Source: Accumulibacter sp036625275 (GTDB taxonomy: Bacteria > Pseudomonadota > Gammaproteobacteria > Burkholderiales > Rhodocyclaceae). Taken from it: a stretch of DNA of 64,000 nucleotides. A model generated the notes under the pieces. The model made no database searches. It saw only the letters and a list, made by a program, of their open reading frames with translations, and was not told where the DNA came from. The position numbers were made by a program, and so were the translations under genes. Every line of letters begins with the position of its first letter. The stretch's first letter is position 1. The DNA lies in assembly GCF_036625275.1 (NCBI RefSeq), contig NZ_JAZKUD010000001.1:124001-188000 (forward strand). Reading direction: 5' to 3'. Below, in pieces: positions 43,798 through 53,600 of this stretch.

Positions 43798-44277
43798 ATG
43801 AAAGGCGACCAGAGCATCATCGATATCCTCAACAGCCTGCTTGCCGGCGAACTGACGGCAGTCGATCAGTACCTGATCCACGGCGAGATGTACGCCGATT
43901 TCGGCCTGCGGCAGTTGGCCGAAAAGAGTCTCCATGAATCGGAGCACGAGCGCCAGCATGCACGTGCCCTGATCCAGCGCATCCTCTTTCTGGAAGGTAA
44001 ACCCCAACTCGACAGGCGTGAGGTCCTCAACACCGGCAAGACCGTTCCGGAAATGCTCAAAGCCGACCTGGAGGTCGAATACAAGGTCGTCGGCGAACTG
44101 AAGAAGGCCATGGCTGCCTGCGAAAAAGCCCGTGACTATGTCACGCGTGACCTGCTCGGCGTACAGCTCGAAGATTCCGAGATGGATCATGCGTATTACC
44201 TGGAAAAGCAGCTACGCCTGATCGAACGGGTGGGGCTGGAAAATTATCAGCAGAGCCAGATGGGCTCGACGGCTTGA
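43798..44277 (+). CDS. bfr: Bacterioferritin, ferroxidase-type subunit without haem ligand
   Basis: The 159-residue ferritin-like protein aligns with E. coli Bfr. Ferroxidase residues equivalent to E18 (GELTAVDQY), E51 and H54 (HESEHERQH), E94 (DLEVEY), E127 and H130 (DSEMDH) are kept. The haem-ligand Met52 is replaced by Arg (HERQH). It is therefore expected to oxidise and store iron but not bind inter-subunit haem by itself. The next gene has the opposite pattern, so the two probably form a mixed 24-mer. The gap before it (43523-43797) shows no gene. Confidence 0.93.
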   Translation: MKGDQSIIDILNSLLAGELTAVDQYLIHGEMYADFGLRQLAEKSLHESEHERQHARALIQRILFLEGKPQLDRREVLNTGKTVPEMLKADLEVEYKVVGELKKAMAACEKARDYVTRDLLGVQLEDSEMDHAYYLEKQLRLIERVGLENYQQSQMGSTA

Positions 44278-44288
44278 GGAGAGGGTCC

Positions 44289-44765
44289 ATGCAAGGTGAC
44301 AAGAAGGTGATCGAAGCCCTGAACAAGGTGCTGAAGAATCAACTGACCGCGATCAACCAGTATTTTCTGCACGCGCGCATGTTTCGCAATTGGGGTGTGG
44401 AGAAGCTGAACGACTACCACTACCAGCAGTCCCTCCGCGTCATGAAGGAAGCGGATGAAGTGATCGAGCGCGTTCTCTTCCTCGAAGGCCTCCCGAACCT
44501 GCAAAACCTCGGGAAGCTGCTGATCGGTGAAAACGTCGTCGAGTGCCTCGCCGGCGACCTTGAGTTCGAACGCGAAATCCATCGACCACTGCTGGTCCAG
44601 AGCATCACCCTCTGCGAGCAGTGGCACGACTATGTCAGCCGTGATCTGCTGGAAGAGCTGCTGGAGCACTGCGAACAGGCCATCGACTGGCTGGAAACTC
44701 AGCAGGGCCTGATTCGGGAGGTGTCGCTGCCAAACTATCTGCAGGCGCAAATGGAGGGTGGTTAG
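44289..44765 (+). CDS. bfr: Bacterioferritin, haem-binding subunit with a degenerate ferroxidase centre
   Basis: The 158-residue protein keeps the haem Met (SLRVMKEAD, E. coli Met52) but has lost several ferroxidase residues compared with E. coli: E18 to Gln (NQLTAINQY), E51 to Val, H54 to Glu, E127 to Cys and H130 to Ala (HCEQAIDW). Its start is 11 bases after the first bfr gene. This division of labour is known from two-subunit bacterioferritins in Pseudomonas, Magnetospirillum and others. Alignment was done by eye. Confidence 0.92.
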   Translation: MQGDKKVIEALNKVLKNQLTAINQYFLHARMFRNWGVEKLNDYHYQQSLRVMKEADEVIERVLFLEGLPNLQNLGKLLIGENVVECLAGDLEFEREIHRPLLVQSITLCEQWHDYVSRDLLEELLEHCEQAIDWLETQQGLIREVSLPNYLQAQMEGG

Positions 44766-44922
44766 CGGATGTCGGTGACCTGGCCGTACTCCTCGGCGAG
44801 CCCGACAAGGAGCCTGGGTCCAGCTGGGAGGCGTACTCCTTGCCACAGGAATTTTCGAGGCCGAAGACAAAATTTCCGAAATCGATGAGGAGGGCGACGT
44901 GCCCGGATCCGTTGTCGTTCAT
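44762..44922 (-). pseudogene. N-terminal fragment of an NYN/LabA-type nuclease domain protein
   Basis: From ATG 44922 the frame reads MNDNGSGHVALLIDFGNFVF, then GLENSCGKEYASQLDPGSL, the first strand and acidic position of NYN (PIN-like) domains. Near 44815 the frame changes to LLVGLAEEYGQVTDIR, after which a stop occurs at the end of bfr. The remaining ~150+ residues of a normal domain are missing. It is a truncated relic. Confidence 0.65.
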
Positions 44923-44980
44923 GGTGGGGCTCGATGGTTGATGGGTGCAGGTTTCGATGAGCCATTGACACCGTCAAGTC

Positions 44981-45015
44981 GTAGAGTCCGAAAGTCGAAG
45001 ACTTGCGCACTCTAC
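44981..45015. other. Two-stage hairpin between NYN fragment and the NACHT-WD40 gene
   Basis: GTAGAGT pairs with ACTCTAC, enclosing a second stem AAGTC/GACTT with a GAA loop; the two are separated by 4-base bulges on both sides. It lies 50 bases beyond the 3' end of the NACHT-WD40 gene (minus strand). No T run follows, so its use as a terminator is doubtful. Confidence 0.35.
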
Positions 45016-45064
45016 GCCGTTCAGATGTTGCATCGCGCCAATGCCGGCGTCGCTACGCGCAGAC

Positions 45065-48000
45065 CTAGCTCACTCCTGGCACCGGCCCGAAATATTCCAG
45101 TGGTACGGTATCGTAATGGCCGTCGGGGAAGCGTACCTGCCAGCCCAGGTAGCGCCAGAGTTCACCGTGTGCAAGCTGTAGCGTCTGGCCTCGCGCGTCG
45201 GTCACACACCAATGGCCTCGGCCAAAATCATGGATACGCGGGCCGATGGCGCCACCGGTATGTGCGTCCCACAGCCGCAGGGTGCCGTCAATGCCCGCCG
45301 AGAGCAGGCGCCGACCGTCGGGCGAAAAGGCGCAACTCGTCACCCCGCCTGCATGCCCCGTCAGGGTGAGCAGGCGGTCGCCGCTTTCGGCATCCCACAG
45401 CCGCAGGGTGCCGTCACTGCCCGCCGAGAGCAGGCGCCGACCGTCGGGCGAAAAGGCGCAACTCCACACCCAGCCTTCAAGCCCCGTCAGGGAGAGCAGG
45501 CGGTCGCCGCTCTCGGCATCCCACAGCCGCAGGGTGCCGTCACTGCCCGCCGAGAGCAGGCGCCGACCGTCGGGCGAAAAGGCGCAACTCGTCACCCTGC
45601 CTGCATGCCCCGTCAGGGAGAGCAGGCGGTCGCCGCTCTCGGCATCCCACAGCCGCAGGGTGCCGTCAATGCCCGCCGAGAGCAGGCGCTGACCGTCGGG
45701 CGAAAAGGCGCAACTCCGCACCCCGCCTTCATGCCCCGTCAGGGAGAGCAGGCGGTCGCCGCTCTCGGCATCCCACAGCCGCAGGGTGCCGTCAATGCCC
45801 GCCGAGAGCAGGCGCCGACCGTTGGGCGAAAAGGCGCAACTCGTCACCCCGCCTGCATGCCCCGTCAGGGAGAGCAGGCGGTCGCCGCTCTCGGCATCCC
45901 ACAGCCGCAGGGTGTCGTCAATGCCCGCCGAGAGCAGGCGCCGACCGTCGGGCGAAAAGGCGCAACTCGTCACCCCGCCTGCATGCCCCGTCAGGGAGAG
46001 CAGGCGGTCGCCGCTCTCGGCATCCCACAGCCGCAGGGTGTCGTCACTGCCCGCCGAGAGCAGGCGCCGACCGTCGGGCGAAAAGGCGCAACTCCACACC
46101 CAGCCTTCAAGCCCCGTCAGGGTGAGCAGGCGGTCGCCGCTCCCGGCATCCCACAGCCGCAGGGTGCCGTCATCGCCCGCCGAGAGCAGGCGCCGACCGT
46201 CGGGCGAAAAGGCGCAACTCCACACCGTGCCTGCATGCCCCGTCAGGGAGAGCAGGCGGTCGCCGCTCTCGGCATCCCACAGCCGCAGGGTGCCGTCATC
46301 GCCCGCCGAGAGCAGGCGCTGACCGTCGGGCGAAAAGGCGCAACTCGTCACCCCGCCTGCATGCCCCGTCAGGGAGAGCAGGCGGTCGCCGCTCTCGGCA
46401 TCCCACAGCCGCAGGGTGCCGTCCTGGCCCGCCAAGAGCAGGCGCTGACCGTCGGGCGAAAAGGCGCAACTCCACACCCAGCCTTCAAGCCCCATCAGGG
46501 AGAGCAGGCGGTCGCCGCTCTCGGCATCCCACAGCCGCAGGGTGCCGTCAATGCCCGCCAAGAGCAGGCGCTGACCGTCGGGCGAAAAGGCGCAACTCGT
46601 CACCCAGCCTTCAAGCCTCGTCAGGGTGAGCAGGCGGTCGCCGCTCTCGGCATCCCACAGCCGCAGGGTGCCGTCACTGCCCGACGAGAGCAGGCGCTGA
46701 CCGTCGGGCGAAAAGGCGCAACTCGTCACCCTGCCTTCAAGCCTCGTCAGGGAGAGCAGGCGGTCGCCGCTCTCGGCATCCCACAGCCGCAGGGTGCCGT
46801 CACTGCCCGCCGAGAGCAGGCGCTGACCGTCAGGCGAAAAGGCGCAACTCGTCACCCTGCCTGCATGCCCCGTCAGGGTGAGCAGGCGGTCGCCGCTCCC
46901 GGCATCCCACAGCCGCAGGGTGCCGTCCCTGCCCGCCGAGAGCAGGCGCCGACCGTCGGGCGAAAAGGCGCAACTCGACACCACGTCTACATGCCCCGTC
47001 AGGGTGAGCAGGCGCTTCGGCATGGTGCCGGCCCCGGATGGGCCGATTGCCGAGCGCACAGCCCAGGCCCGCGGCCAGTCCGCATCCAGCCCGGTGGCGG
47101 CGCTTGCGGATGCGCCAGCGACGAGCGTGCGATGGAGTCTGGCGGTGGTCAGATCGGCCTTGCGTAGCGAGGCGCGGATCACCGTGCCGGCAAGGTCAGC
47201 GCCTTGCCAGTGCGAGCCATCGAGCTTGCAGGCGACAAACATCGCGCCATTGAGCCGGGCACCGGAAAAATCGCTCCCGTTCAGGCTCACATTGCGCCAT
47301 TCGCACTGCTCCAGGCTGGCGTTGCGCAGATTCAGCCCGTCGAGCATCAGGGGTTGGGTCTGCGCCGACCAATCGAGGCACTCCCGGCGCAAGATCAGGC
47401 CGCCGAGTTGGAAGCCTCTGCCGGAGATGTTCGGCAGGTCTTTGCGACTGGCGAGCAGGAAGTAGCGGAAGCACAGCGTTGCCGCCGCCAGCCCGCCGGC
47501 GCCACCGCGCAAGCTGGCCAGTGTCTGCAGGGCAGTCGATTGGCTGGACGCCTCGTCGACAAGCCACTGGCCAACGAAATCGAGCGTTTCATCGCTGACG
47601 CCCTGCGCCAGCGCCCAATCATCGGGATGGTTCTCGACCAGGGCACGATGCAGGAAGGCAGCGACGAAGAATTCCTGCAGGGAGGTATGGGCAAACTCGA
47701 AGCGGCTGTTTTCCGGACGATCTCCGTCGATGCGCTTGAGGAAGGTGGCATTGCGCAAGTCCTGGTAGAGCAGATCGACCGGCTTTTTCAGAATGGAGGC
47801 GCTGGGCCTGAGCTTGCCGAGCCATTCGTCCAGCCAGTTCTCGAGTTCGCGTGCGCTGAAGCTGCGCAAGCCCTGGCGGACAAGGTGAGCGGCCAGATCG
47901 CTGGCAATGCGCTCTTTGTCTTCGGGCTGGAAGCTTTGCTTTTCCTCGTCGCGCAGCAGCCACTCGCGGACCACCTCCCGGTACAGCGTTACCCCAGAAA

Positions 48001-50116
48001 TCGCCCGCCCCTGCCGCTGCCAGCTCTGGATGCGCGGGATGAACTCTGCGACCAGTTTCAGGGTGAATGGGCGGGAGGCGAGATCGCGCAAATTGTGGAT
48101 CGACTCGACCATCGTCATTAGTTGGTCTACGTTCCGATCAGGCACGGAGGCCTCGAAGTACTTGCGGATCAGTTCGTCGGAAAAGGGCTGCAGGACGCAT
48201 GCTTGATACTGCTTGGCAGTCTGGCTGCCACGCTGCTGTCCGGTCAGACGACTGTTTTGTTCGGCAAGATTGCGGAAAAACTGGGTTCGGCAGCTTATCA
48301 GTACCTTGGGGGGGCGCAGCGCGTCGTCCTGGCGACCCAGTTCACGCTGGCGCTCGCGTGCTTCCGGAATGACCTTGAGCAGGTTGGCCGTGAAGGTTTG
48401 GCCCTGCTTGTCGGTGATGCGAGAGAGCACCTCGTCGAGGCCGTCGAAAATGACCAGCGATCCGGCGTCGATGATCTCGTTGACCTGTTCGTAGCGCGGC
48501 ATGTCGCCGTCGACGTGCAGGTAGCCATTCCGCAGGCAGTCCTCGATGGTCTCGCGTAGCGTGGCAACATGTCCAGGCAGGCCTGCTTCCGCGGCAGCCA
48601 CGTTTTCCACCTTGCGCAGGTCGAAGTAAAGGGGCGCAAGCCCATTCCTGCCCTGGCGGCGCTCTTCCTGCAAGTGCCTGGTGAGTACCTGACAATGCGT
48701 GGTCTTGCCCATGCCGTATTCGCCGAGCAAAGCGTAAAGTGGTGGTGCGCCAGTGTCTTCGAGCCAGTGCAGGATGTGATCGAGGGCGACGACTTGCGGA
48801 CCGCTCGGCGATTCCCGATCGGAAGAAACATTTTCAAGGGAAACCGGCGTACCTGATTGCCCAAGGATGCGATGCGGGTTGTCAGCTTCCTGCGCCTGGC
48901 AGCGCTGTAAGTTTGCTTCGCTACCTGGCTTCTCACGCTGTCCGCTCCCGGCGGTACGGGGTGGCGTCGGCGAAGGCTTGGCCAGACATTCGGATTCGAG
49001 CAAGGTGTGAACCACGCTCACCGCGTTATCTGCCGCGAGGCGCTGGTGTTTCTCTTTGTCGGGGTTGGATTTGTTGCCATCGCCAAAATCGCAGATCGCC
49101 TTGACGACAACCCATTTGATGCCGCTTCCCTCCAGGGCCGTGGCAAGGCCTGCAGCTTCCATCTCGCCACCAATCAGGTCGTCCTGTCCTGCCAACCTGA
49201 CCAGCATGTCTCGGAAATCACGGTCGTCAACCAGTTTTTCACCCGTCAACACGCCACCGAAGCGCAGCAGGGGCCAGCCGGTTTCGTTTGCCTGCCGGCG
49301 AACGTCGAGCTGTTCGATCGCCGTCGTCAGCGCACGCGAAGCAGGTGGGCGTGGGCCGCGTAACTCGCTGCCTGCGGAGCCGACTCGCGCAAGCTCGTAA
49401 GGGACAATGAAGCGGCTGACCAGTACTTCGCCTATACGCTGCTTCCGGTCGTTCAGGCCGAAGGCGATGCCCACCGCGATGACAGCATAAGGGCTGTGTG
49501 CTTTTGCAAGGGTCGTCACGGAACGTTGGGAAGCCGGGTTGCCCTGGCGGCTGTGCGCATGCCATACCTGCCAGTCATTGACGACGCCCAAGTCATCGAC
49601 GATTTCCTCGCCCGTGCCACGTGTTGGCGGATTGCCCATCTCCCTCGGCCAGAACTTGTCGCGAACGGCTTGGAATTCGTTGTCGTTGAAGGTGACGAGC
49701 AGGATCGGTGCGTTGAGCGGGACGGCCATCTGACCCGCAACGCGCTGCTCCGGCGGGATGGCGTCCAGTCCTTCCGTATCCGCAACCGGAACCTGGCGCA
49801 TGCCCAAAAAATGGAGGCTGCGGTTGGCTACGCCCTTGTTCTTGGCACCGCTGTACGCCGCTTCGAAGGGCAACTTGCGTTGTGTGGCAGCCGCCTCCAG
49901 TGCTTTCAAGAGCGTGGAGAGCTGAGCGGCGGCGCTCTTGGTGTCAGCCAGTGGAAACAGGGTGTCGTGAACCCGTTTGATGGACACCGAGCCATCTTCT
50001 TCAAGCAGGCCAAACAGGTTTGACGCGGCTGCTCGTATTGCCGGGTTCAATGAGCCTTCGATTTTGTACAGGGCATTGTGCGCCTGCGTGCGATTGAGCT
50101 GTATTGGCGGAGACAT
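45065..50116 (-). CDS. NLR-like STAND protein: nucleoside phosphorylase domain-NACHT-pentapeptide-14 WD40
   Basis: The 1683-residue protein is read from ATG 50116 (AAGGGG 8 bases upstream). The N-terminal ~110 residues are unassigned. Residues ~127-375 form a PNP/MTAN-type nucleoside phosphorylase fold with GGEMEAAGLA (~319) and ICDFGDGNK (~342), which match the Met-Glu and catalytic Asp motifs of nucleosidases. The NACHT NTPase follows: Walker A GEYGMGKTT (~463-472) and Walker B LVIFDGLDEVL (~559). Residues ~919-1002 resemble pentapeptide repeats (LRNASLEQCEWRNVSLNGSD). Fourteen 42-residue WD40 repeats occupy ~1034-1622, and a ~60-residue tail closes the protein. Family knowledge: STAND ATPases oligomerise when the repeat region senses a trigger and switch on the N-terminal effector. 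PNP-type effectors in other defence systems cleave ATP. An antiphage or cell-suicide role is inferred. Confidence 0.9.
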   Translation of the reverse strand: MSPPIQLNRTQAHNALYKIEGSLNPAIRAAASNLFGLLEEDGSVSIKRVHDTLFPLADTKSAAAQLSTLLKALEAAATQRKLPFEAAYSGAKNKGVANRSLHFLGMRQVPVADTEGLDAIPPEQRVAGQMAVPLNAPILLVTFNDNEFQAVRDKFWPREMGNPPTRGTGEEIVDDLGVVNDWQVWHAHSRQGNPASQRSVTTLAKAHSPYAVIAVGIAFGLNDRKQRIGEVLVSRFIVPYELARVGSAGSELRGPRPPASRALTTAIEQLDVRRQANETGWPLLRFGGVLTGEKLVDDRDFRDMLVRLAGQDDLIGGEMEAAGLATALEGSGIKWVVVKAICDFGDGNKSNPDKEKHQRLAADNAVSVVHTLLESECLAKPSPTPPRTAGSGQREKPGSEANLQRCQAQEADNPHRILGQSGTPVSLENVSSDRESPSGPQVVALDHILHWLEDTGAPPLYALLGEYGMGKTTHCQVLTRHLQEERRQGRNGLAPLYFDLRKVENVAAAEAGLPGHVATLRETIEDCLRNGYLHVDGDMPRYEQVNEIIDAGSLVIFDGLDEVLSRITDKQGQTFTANLLKVIPEARERQRELGRQDDALRPPKVLISCRTQFFRNLAEQNSRLTGQQRGSQTAKQYQACVLQPFSDELIRKYFEASVPDRNVDQLMTMVESIHNLRDLASRPFTLKLVAEFIPRIQSWQRQGRAISGVTLYREVVREWLLRDEEKQSFQPEDKERIASDLAAHLVRQGLRSFSARELENWLDEWLGKLRPSASILKKPVDLLYQDLRNATFLKRIDGDRPENSRFEFAHTSLQEFFVAAFLHRALVENHPDDWALAQGVSDETLDFVGQWLVDEASSQSTALQTLASLRGGAGGLAAATLCFRYFLLASRKDLPNISGRGFQLGGLILRRECLDWSAQTQPLMLDGLNLRNASLEQCEWRNVSLNGSDFSGARLNGAMFVACKLDGSHWQGADLAGTVIRASLRKADLTTARLHRTLVAGASASAATGLDADWPRAWAVRSAIGPSGAGTMPKRLLTLTGHVDVVSSCAFSPDGRRLLSAGRDGTLRLWDAGSGDRLLTLTGHAGRVTSCAFSPDGQRLLSAGSDGTLRLWDAESGDRLLSLTRLEGRVTSCAFSPDGQRLLSSGSDGTLRLWDAESGDRLLTLTRLEGWVTSCAFSPDGQRLLLAGIDGTLRLWDAESGDRLLSLMGLEGWVWSCAFSPDGQRLLLAGQDGTLRLWDAESGDRLLSLTGHAGGVTSCAFSPDGQRLLSAGDDGTLRLWDAESGDRLLSLTGHAGTVWSCAFSPDGRRLLSAGDDGTLRLWDAGSGDRLLTLTGLEGWVWSCAFSPDGRRLLSAGSDDTLRLWDAESGDRLLSLTGHAGGVTSCAFSPDGRRLLSAGIDDTLRLWDAESGDRLLSLTGHAGGVTSCAFSPNGRRLLSAGIDGTLRLWDAESGDRLLSLTGHEGGVRSCAFSPDGQRLLSAGIDGTLRLWDAESGDRLLSLTGHAGRVTSCAFSPDGRRLLSAGSDGTLRLWDAESGDRLLSLTGLEGWVWSCAFSPDGRRLLSAGSDGTLRLWDAESGDRLLTLTGHAGGVTSCAFSPDGRRLLSAGIDGTLRLWDAHTGGAIGPRIHDFGRGHWCVTDARGQTLQLAHGELWRYLGWQVRFPDGHYDTVPLEYFGPVPGVS
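45250..47013 (-). repeat. Fourteen near-identical 126-bp tandem repeats encoding WD40 blades
   Basis: The period is exactly 126 bases (for example GAGAGCAGGCG at 45300 and 45426). The coding consensus is SLTGHAGGVTSCAFSPDG followed by RRLLSAGSDGTLRLWDAESG. Nearly all differences fall at a few codons: GHAG versus GLEG or RLEG, the residue before V (G, R, W, T), the residue after V (T, W, R), and the residue before D in AG-x-D (S, I, D, Q, R). The rest is almost invariant at DNA level, which points to recent duplication or gene conversion. Confidence 0.95.
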
Positions 50117-50189
50117 GAATAACCCCTTGGATTTGCTGGTTTCAGCGTATGTCATCGAGGGGAAGGTGTCAAGTTGTTATGGTTGTATT

Positions 50190-50680
50190 CTATTGTATTG
50201 CTGGTCTATAGCTACGTCACGGGGATCTTCTCCAGTCGCAAGCTGGAGCGGGCGACCTACGATTCGGTCGCCTGCCGCTACATCGCCGCCGGCAGCCATC
50301 CCGATCACGACAGCCTGGCGACGTTCCGCCGGCGTTTTCTCGACGAACTGAGCGACCTGTTCCTGCAGGTCCTGGAGATGGCCAGGGAAATGAAACGGCT
50401 CAGGCTGGGCAATCTCTGGCTACCCCGTGGACAGTCTGATCGCCGACAGTGGCTACTGCTACTGCACCGAGAAGAACATCCAGGAGGGCGAGGCGGCCGG
50501 CATCGATCCGGTGATCGCGGGGTCTGCCTGGCGTGGAACTTGAAGCGCATGGCCAAGTTGCGCCCGCAGTAGGGAAAAACGACGGGAAAACCGTACAAAA
50601 AGCGGGAAAAAAACGAAATCCGGCCTGCTCATTCCGTATCGTGAAATTTGGCGGTTTTCCCTACTCAAAGTCCGACAGGC
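50190..50680 (+). mobile_element. IS1182-type transposase remnant
   Basis: From ~50195 one frame reads LLVYSYVTGIFSSRKLERAT, YDSVACRYIAAGSHPDHDSL and ATFRRRFLDEL, the N-terminal DUF772 region of IS1182/IS5-like transposases. After LGNLW the middle is deleted. A different frame then gives DSLIADSGYCYCTEKNIQEG, EAAGIDPVIAG. A third frame ends WNLKRMAKLRPQ followed by TAG. The end (50655-50685, TACTCAAAGTCCGACAGGC) abuts the stop of the lipase gene. The transposase is dead. It separates the NACHT gene (divergent start at 50116) from the lipase gene. Confidence 0.82.
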
Positions 50681-50682
50681 GG

Positions 50683-53600
50683 CTAGCCGGCCAGCGACGC
50701 GTGCAGTTTGCCGAGGGCCTCGCGCAGCGGTTCGATTCCGGGGCGGTGCCGCAGCGGGCGGAACTTGTCGGCGATCAGCTCTTGCGCGATGTGCTGCCCG
50801 AGCTTGCGATAGCTCTCGAACTGCGATTCGTCGAACCACTGATCGAGCGTCGACACATGCGGAAAATCCTGATGCTGGGATTTGTACTGCAGCAGGTCGG
50901 CCGACTCGTCGCCGGTCAGCGACGGCTTGATGTAAAACAGCAGGCCTTCGGCGGCCGGGCGCTCTTCGGTCTCCGGGTAATGGATCAGACCGATCGCAGA
51001 GTGGCCGGCGGACACACCGCTGGCATCGGGAATGATGCTGCGCGGATCGATGTCGATCTCGACGCCGAAGTCGGTCCGGCACTTGCGGACTGCGTTGCCG
51101 AGATCCTCGAAGGTATAGTCGCCGTCCTGCGAGGCGTCGGAGGCGATGATCACCCGACAGCGCCGCCGGACAAGCTCATAGAGTCCGAGGTTCTCGAAAT
51201 GGCCGCCGTCGCTGAGGTAGACCAGATCCTTGCGGTCGGAGGACAGACCCAGCAGCTCGAGGAGCAGCATCCGGCTGCTGAAGCTTCGGGAGTCCTTGCG
51301 CCAGCAGGTCGGCTTGCGCGGGTTCGGCAGCCACCAGCCAAGCCGGGCGTTGAAGACGGTCATCAGGAAAGCCGTGGCGGCATTGGTGTGGTAGCCCCAG
51401 TTGGGGCTCGCCGCCGCGCCGGAAATCGTCATGGCCATCGCCAGCGGGAGAGGCTCTTTCCTGCCGACTGCCTTGACAGCAAAATCGGCCGTCTTCTGGA
51501 AAGCGTCGATGCCGCGTTCGCCGAAGGCCAGCCGGTAGCCGCAGTGAAGCGGGCTGAAAAGAAACGAGGCCGCCTTGCGTTCCTGCCAGCCCAGGCGGTC
51601 GGTGGCGCCGGCGACCGGATCGTGGGTGATGTTGAGTGCGCAGTTGATCAGCGGATAAGGCCGTACTCTGGCCAGGTCGCAGAGCGGTGGCGAATCCTGG
51701 TCGGTCATGCCGGTATACAGGTTGGGCCGGCGTTCGCTGTTGGATGCACCAAGGTAGCAGCGCGCGAGCCGATTGCGATAGAAGAAGTGCAGCGAGAAGA
51801 TGTTGATGTCCAGCCGCCAGGCGAGCATGACGATTACCAGGAAAAGCAGCGCGAGTACGGTGCACCACTGCCCTGCGGTGATGGCGCGGACACGGTACAG
51901 GGAAAGGTTGGCGTAATCGGCGAAGGGCGTTACCAGCCAGCAGTCGATCGTTGCCGAAGGACTCTCGACCTGGGCGGCCGTTTCGCGGTCGACGATCCGA
52001 TAGGCCAGGTTCCAGCCGCTGCTCTTTTCGGGGCAGGCTTCGCCAGTCTGCGGAACGGCGCCCGGCGTTGCCTGGTCGGCCACTGCCGTCGTGGTCTCCA
52101 CCGGCGCCCCGAGCTTCTGGATGCCCCAATGAACGCCGAGAGCGACCAGCCCGAGCAGGCCGACGATGAATGCGTAAGGTGCCGCTCGCGCCAGCCATCC
52201 GCGCCAGTTCGGCCTGCGTTCGGTGCCGCTGCACTGGGCGCTGGTCGCCGACAGGGCACCCATCGCGGTGGTCGCCAGCCAGGCAATCCCCCCGGCCGTC
52301 ATCAGGTAATTCCACGACAGGTGCCAAAGGAAGGGCGTGCCGAAAGCGATTCCGCTGGCCGCCAACCAGACGACCGTCGTATGCAGCAGACGGCCGTTGC
52401 AGCGTGCCCACCATTCGCGATACATCTCGCCGCCAAGCTGATGCAGGAGCGCGAGCAGCAAGGAGCCTGCCGAGAAGGCCGCCAGCAGCGTCAGCGGCGG
52501 CGCCAGCACGATGAACAGCAGCCGGTGCGCAGGCCCGGTCAGGCCAGGTGCTCCGCCGAACGCCGGCCAGACGAGCAGGAGCAGGAAGGGCAGGGTCACC
52601 CACAGCAGGCAGAAGAGCGAAGCCACGACGAGGCTGGCTTCCACCCTGCCGGATAGGCAGCGGTCGGCCGATCGGCTTTCGGAAGACGCGGCGAGAAAGG
52701 TTGCCAGCAGAATCACCGCCCACGGACCCAGACCCGACACTGGGGAGAGCACGGGCTGCGTCGATCCGGTGTCCGGCAGGGCAGCGATCAGGCCCCAGGC
52801 AATGAACAGGACCAGGGCCAGGGCGGTCACCAGCAGCAACTGGTTGACCAGGGTGTTGCGCAACCAGGTGGCCAGAGCGGTCAGCGTGTCGGCGCTGAAC
52901 AGCCCCGCACGGGGGGTCAGGTAATTGCTGAAGCGCCTGAGCCAGGTGACCTCGCGCGGTTCTCCTGCGTCGTTGAACTGCTCGGCCCGTTGCCGTTCCG
53001 TGCCCCCCAGGCGCGCGGCGACGGCCTCGGCCGCCTCGGCCGCAGTCAGACCGGGGGTGTCGCCGGTGCTCTTGCCGGTGCGGTAGAGCCAGGCGGTCAG
53101 CCATGCTCCGATGTAGCCGCCGCCGGAGACTGTCGACAGATAATCGATGCGCGGCAGAACGCCGCCGCTGGCCAGTGCCTGCAGCACACCGAGGTTGAAG
53201 GTCGCGCTGCGGATGCCGCCACCGGACAAGGCCAGGCCGGCACATTGCGGCTCGGGAGAGATCTGTCGAGCGCTTTCTGCCGGCGCTGGCGGCTGCTCGG
53301 CCAGATCTTCCGGGGGCCCTGGCGGCGGTGCTGTGACGCCTTCGGCCGCCGTGTTCGACGCTGCCGGAGTGCCGCCGGGGAGCCGCTGGAGTGCCTGCCA
53401 CTCGGCCCAGATCACCTGCCGCGACGACACGGCCTGCAGGTTCTCGGCGGTAAACGAGCGGTTGTTTTCGAGCAGTGCGATGTATGTGGCGATATCGTGA
53501 TCGGCGATCAGCGAGAAGGGCTTGACGTCCTTGTTGTCCCCAAGCTGACTGAGGGCATCCTCGCATTTCTTGAGGGCTGCCTCGACCCTTGGGCCGATCA

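Noticed and set aside
45250..47013. CRISPR-like tandem repeats
   Set aside because: The period is a constant 126 bases with no unique spacers, and it translates in frame as WD40 blades.
45212..47167. Long plus-strand open frame of 651 codons across the WD40 region
   Set aside because: It is the antisense shadow of the repeats; its product is a low-complexity Arg/Gln repeat with no family features.
50533..52656. Plus-strand open frame over the lipase-patatin gene
   Set aside because: Antisense shadow; composition is Arg/Gly-rich with no recognisable domain.
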